Shown piece by piece: positions 7,478 through 9,082 of a DNA stretch of 9,082 nt (position 1 is the first letter of the stretch; the number at the start of each line of letters is the position of its first letter). This stretch comes from Gemmatimonadota bacterium (GTDB taxonomy: Bacteria; Gemmatimonadota; Gemmatimonadetes; Longimicrobiales; Gaopeijiaceae): assembly GCA_018678395.1 (NCBI GenBank), contig JAHHMJ010000165.1:1-9082 (forward strand), in the 5' to 3' direction. The position numbers were made by a program, and so were the translations under genes. The notes below the pieces were generated by a model. The model did not search any database and was not told the origin of the DNA. It saw only the letters and a list, made by a program, of their open reading frames with translations.

Positions 7478-7505
7478 TTTACATAATATACATTATGCGT
7501 ACACT
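7478..7505 (+). promoter_or_regulatory. Candidate sigma-70 promoter in an AT-rich island
   Basis: TTTACA (7478-7483; 5 of 6 match to the -35 consensus) lies 16 bases before TACACT (7500-7505; 4 of 6 to the -10 consensus). It sits in a roughly 35-base stretch that is strikingly AT-rich for this genome. The predicted transcription start near 7512 would serve the membrane-protein gene just downstream. No other gene lies within reach. Confidence 0.5.
7482..7497. promoter_or_regulatory. Perfect inverted repeat, likely operator in the promoter spacer
   Basis: CATAAT-ATAC-ATTATG is a perfect 6-bp inverted repeat with a 4-bp centre. It lies almost wholly between the proposed -35 and -10 elements, a usual place for a repressor operator. 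It does not match the Crp consensus (TGTGA-N6-TCACA). The binding protein is unknown; PadR-, MarR- or TetR-type dimers bind sites of this kind. Confidence 0.45.
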
Positions 7506-7506
7506 G

Positions 7507-7556
7507 GGGATGAACATCCCGTAGAAGGCCGGATGTGGCTTCATCCCCCTCGGGAT
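7507..7556 (+). repeat. Alternating GGATG/CATCC half-sites in the leader
   Basis: The half-sites are GGGATG (7507-7512), CATCCC (7515-7520), GGATG (7531-7535), CATCC (7542-7546) and GGGAT (7552-7556). Adjacent ones can pair with each other in several mutually exclusive ways, for example first with second and third with fourth, or second with third. The stretch begins at about the predicted transcription start and covers the alternative start codon at 7533. It could be a protein-binding array or an RNA leader that controls translation. Confidence 0.4.
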
Positions 7557-7580
7557 CGCGGCCGCCGATACTCCCCGGGC

Positions 7581-8069
7581 ATGGACTCGCTCATCGAGGT
7601 CGGACCGACCGCCTCCCGTCTGCGTGCCGCGCAGCGCATCGCCGGCGGCGGCGTGCTGGCGCTCCTGGGCACGGCTGCGTTCGCCGTGGGCGTCGCACTG
7701 CCGACGACGGCGCTCGCCTACATCGGTGGCGTCGTGGGCGGCATCGCCCTGGCCGGCGTGGGGCTCCTCAGGGTCGGCCACGCAGCGACGCACCTGATGC
7801 GGTACGGAGTCCCCGGGTCGGCCCGCACACTGGTGGCGGCCGGCGGACTGGGGGCATCGCTGGTGACGTTCGCCGCCACCCACGTGATGCTGATCGCCAA
7901 CGTCGAGGCGGTGCGCCCGCTATATGCGGTGTCGACGCTCGGTGTTGCGGTCTTCGGGACGACGCTCGCCGTCCTGGGCGTCCGATCGATCGTCCGCTGG
8001 TCTGGACGATCCGATCGACGGTCCACCCTGCGGCCGTTCCGGGCTCGGGCTTCCGGCCCGAGTGACTGA
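7581..8069 (+). CDS. Hypothetical four-helix membrane protein
   Basis: I do not recognise this 162-residue protein. It has a short polar N terminus, then four hydrophobic segments at about 20-40, 44-63, 83-106 and 114-137, and a basic, Arg/Ser-rich tail (138-162). The loop between helices 2 and 3 holds RVGHAATHLMRYG, with two histidines, and helix 3 another (TFAATHVM). These are noted only as possible functional points. Third codon positions are strongly G/C from 7581 on. The alternative ATG at 7533 adds 16 residues with poorer codon bias, but it has a Shine-Dalgarno-like AGAAGG four bases upstream, so the start is unsettled. The gene stands outside the glycan operon, behind its own candidate promoter and operator, and converges on the TPR gene with 9 bp between stops. 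The hydrophobic pattern and codon bias make a real gene likely; function is unknown. Confidence 0.65.
   Translation: MDSLIEVGPTASRLRAAQRIAGGGVLALLGTAAFAVGVALPTTALAYIGGVVGGIALAGVGLLRVGHAATHLMRYGVPGSARTLVAAGGLGASLVTFAATHVMLIANVEAVRPLYAVSTLGVAVFGTTLAVLGVRSIVRWSGRSDRRSTLRPFRARASGPSD
8044..8062. terminator. Hairpin at the convergent gene ends
   Basis: CTCGGGC (8044-8050) and GCCCGAG (8056-8062) form a perfect 7-bp stem with a 5-base loop. It overlaps the last codons of the membrane-protein gene and lies just beyond the stop of the converging TPR gene, so it could end transcripts from either side. There is no T-tract on either strand. Confidence 0.4.
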
Positions 8070-8078
8070 TCCGGTCGC

Positions 8079-8783
8079 TCAGCCGCCCTGGCGGGCCATG
8101 GCCTCTCCGAGTCGCATCTCGTAGATGGCGAGCTGCTCGACCGACGCGTCCTCCCCGTCGATCAACCGCTGATAGAGCGCCGCCGCGCCGGCGTAGTCCG
8201 ACCTCTCCATCCGGAGCCGCGCGGCATCGTCGAGAGCGGCGACCCGCTGGAACGCCAACTCGGCGTCGTCCGCGATGCGCAGGTAGAGGGCTTCGGCCTC
8301 GTCGGTCCGCTGCTGCTCTTCCAACGCCCGCGCCTGCAGCGTCGCCAACTGGACCCCCATCGGCTCCCGAAGCGACTCACCGGCCGCCTCCAGCGTCGTC
8401 AGCGCCTGACCGGCCTGGCCGCCGTCCATGTACAACTGCGCGAGCAGAAGACGCGCCTCACCCGCGTAGGCGGTGCCCGCGAAGCGCTCGAGATACTGTT
8501 CGAGCGAGATCTTCGACGCCTCGGGGTCGCTGATTCCGACGGACTGAGCGATCCGCTCGAGTTCGGCGATGGCCGTCTCGGCCTGCGTCCCACGCCAGTT
8601 CGCGTAGTACACCGCCGCGAAGATCACCGCGGCCACGGCGATCCCGAACAGAATCAGGACCTGGCTGTTGTTCCGGGCCCAGCCGGTGAACTCGAGAACG
8701 CGGGCGATGAAGACGTCGTCGGCTTCTTCGTTCTTCGAATCGCCGGGTCGGCGACGGGATGAGCCGGGATGGCGCTGCGCCAT
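8079..8783 (-). CDS. YfgM-like single-pass membrane protein with TPR repeats
   Basis: A 234-residue protein with a basic, hydrophilic N terminus (1-40), one transmembrane helix (about 42-61, LILFGIAVAAVIFAAVYY) and an extracytoplasmic helical region. That region looks like degenerate tetratricopeptide repeats (about 65-230), with recurring units such as ARLLLAQLYMDGGQAGQAL (110-128) and AGAAALYQRLIDGE (198-211). This is the layout of the YfgM/TPR_21 group; E. coli YfgM associates with the SecYEG translocon and periplasmic chaperones. A similar role here is inference. The ATG at 8783 is preferred over a GTG at 8840 that keeps the frame open, because the extra residues look non-conserved and the candidate promoter's -10 element ends at 8844, leaving no leader for the GTG. 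Neither start has a Shine-Dalgarno sequence. Confidence 0.82.
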   Translation of the reverse strand: MAQRHPGSSRRRPGDSKNEEADDVFIARVLEFTGWARNNSQVLILFGIAVAAVIFAAVYYANWRGTQAETAIAELERIAQSVGISDPEASKISLEQYLERFAGTAYAGEARLLLAQLYMDGGQAGQALTTLEAAGESLREPMGVQLATLQARALEEQQRTDEAEALYLRIADDAELAFQRVAALDDAARLRMERSDYAGAAALYQRLIDGEDASVEQLAIYEMRLGEAMARQGG

Positions 8784-8843
8784 GAGGTTCGGGCGTTGGG
8801 GGTTCGTCGAGGGGACCGGATTTCGGAAACCCCAGAGCACGCA

Positions 8844-8872
8844 AAGCTATTCCGGGCCGTCGACGGGGTCAA
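8844..8872 (-). promoter_or_regulatory. Candidate promoter of the YfgM-like gene
   Basis: Read on the - strand, TTGACC (8872-8867; 5 of 6) is followed after 17 bases by TAGCTT (8849-8844; 3 of 6). This predicts a start near 8836 and a leader of about 53 bases before the ATG at 8783. The -10 match is weak. Confidence 0.4.
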
Positions 8873-8874
8873 CG

Positions 8875-8898
8875 GCGCGCGGAGGGCACTCTGCGCGC
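8875..8898 (-). terminator. GC-rich hairpin after the regulator gene
   Basis: GCGCGC (8875-8880) and its complement (8893-8898), extended inward by GAG/CTC across one mismatch, give a stem of about ten pairs with a 4-base loop. It begins five bases after the regulator stop codon and ends two bases before the candidate -35 of the next gene. No T-run follows beyond two T residues, but the position suits a terminator. Confidence 0.45.
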
Positions 8899-8903
8899 TC
8901 ACC

Positions 8904-9082
8904 TCACTCCCCTGCCCCGGCATTCCCCTCCCCCGGCAGCCCCCCTCGGGGGGGCACCCAGAGAGCCCGACCCTCCTGATCGAGTACGTCGTCGAAGAGC
9001 CACCCGTTGAGGATCGTGGTCACGGTGGACCGATGAAGGCCGGCCCATTCCGCGAGAATCCGGTGGGTGACCCCCTCCAGAC
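8904..9082 (-). CDS. C-terminal end of a Crp/Fnr-like transcriptional regulator (5' part outside the window)
   Basis: The last 58 residues of a DNA-binding protein are visible, ending in TGA at 8906-8904. They contain a helix-turn-helix: HRILAEWAGLHRSTVTTIL at visible residues 6-24, with AEWAGLHRSTV as turn and recognition helix. A wing-like strand follows (VLDQEGRALWV, 32-42) and then a Gly/Pro-rich tail. The placement at the very C terminus, the THRxLAxxxGxxRxTVT pattern and the following wing fit the Crp-type winged helix, where an N-terminal cyclic-nucleotide-like domain would lie beyond the window edge. Other winged-helix families could end this way too. It is on the same strand as the YfgM-like gene but separated by a hairpin and a candidate promoter. 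Its targets are unknown. Confidence 0.7.
   Translation of the reverse strand, partial: LEGVTHRILAEWAGLHRSTVTTILNGWLFDDVLDQEGRALWVPPRGGLPGEGNAGAGE

Noticed and set aside
7558..7565. GCGGCCGC palindrome
   Set aside because: Expected by chance at this GC content; no partner sites or context.
7479..7883. - strand frame opposite the hypothetical membrane protein
   Set aside because: Hydrophilic, Arg/Gly/His-rich translation without motif; the + strand frame has helices and good codon bias.
8784..8840. N-terminal extension of the TPR protein from GTG 8840
   Set aside because: The extra 19 residues are Pro/Asn-rich and unlike the family, and the candidate -10 lies only a few bases upstream.

Overview
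The window is a GC-rich (by eye about 70%) bacterial chromosome segment. It holds the 3' part of a surface-glycan (exopolysaccharide, O-antigen or glycolipid) gene cluster on the + strand, followed by a small regulated locus and two genes on the - strand. Strong G/C third-position bias, GTG starts, almost no Shine-Dalgarno sequences and the flavour of the YfgM-like TPR protein and the Crp-type regulator fragment suggest a Gemmatimonadota-like lineage. That placement is from memory of family resemblance, not from a search.

Region 1 (2-7391, +) is one tightly packed operon. It runs wecB (UDP-GlcNAc 2-epimerase, 5' end cut by the window), a GT4 glycosyltransferase, a large YfhO-family membrane protein, an LPTD/UPF0104-type flippase-like membrane protein, a Dpm1-like GT2 polyprenyl-phosphate glycosyltransferase and a class I SAM methyltransferase. 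Three junctions are 4-bp GTGA stop/start overlaps, one is a 17-bp overlap, and only one has a gap (27 bp). WecB would supply UDP-ManNAc and the GT4 enzyme would act on the cytoplasmic face. The GT2 enzyme would charge a polyprenyl-phosphate with a sugar, the flippase-like protein could help bring it across the membrane, and the YfhO protein could transfer it outside. This GT2 + flippase + YfhO trio resembles the known three-component extracytoplasmic glycosylation systems, with an LPTD-type protein in place of the usual GtrA/GtcA-type one.

Region 2 (7392-8069, +) starts with an unusually AT-rich island carrying a plausible sigma-70 promoter whose spacer contains a perfect inverted repeat. A leader with alternating GGATG/CATCC half-sites follows, then an unrecognised four-helix membrane protein.

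Region 3 (8079-9082, -) carries a YfgM-like single-pass TPR protein, converging on the membrane gene with only 9 bp between stop codons. Upstream of it is the C-terminal helix-turn-helix end of a Crp/Fnr-like regulator, running off the window. A strong hairpin and a candidate promoter separate these two genes. I see no RNA genes, CRISPR arrays, insertion sequences or integrase genes.
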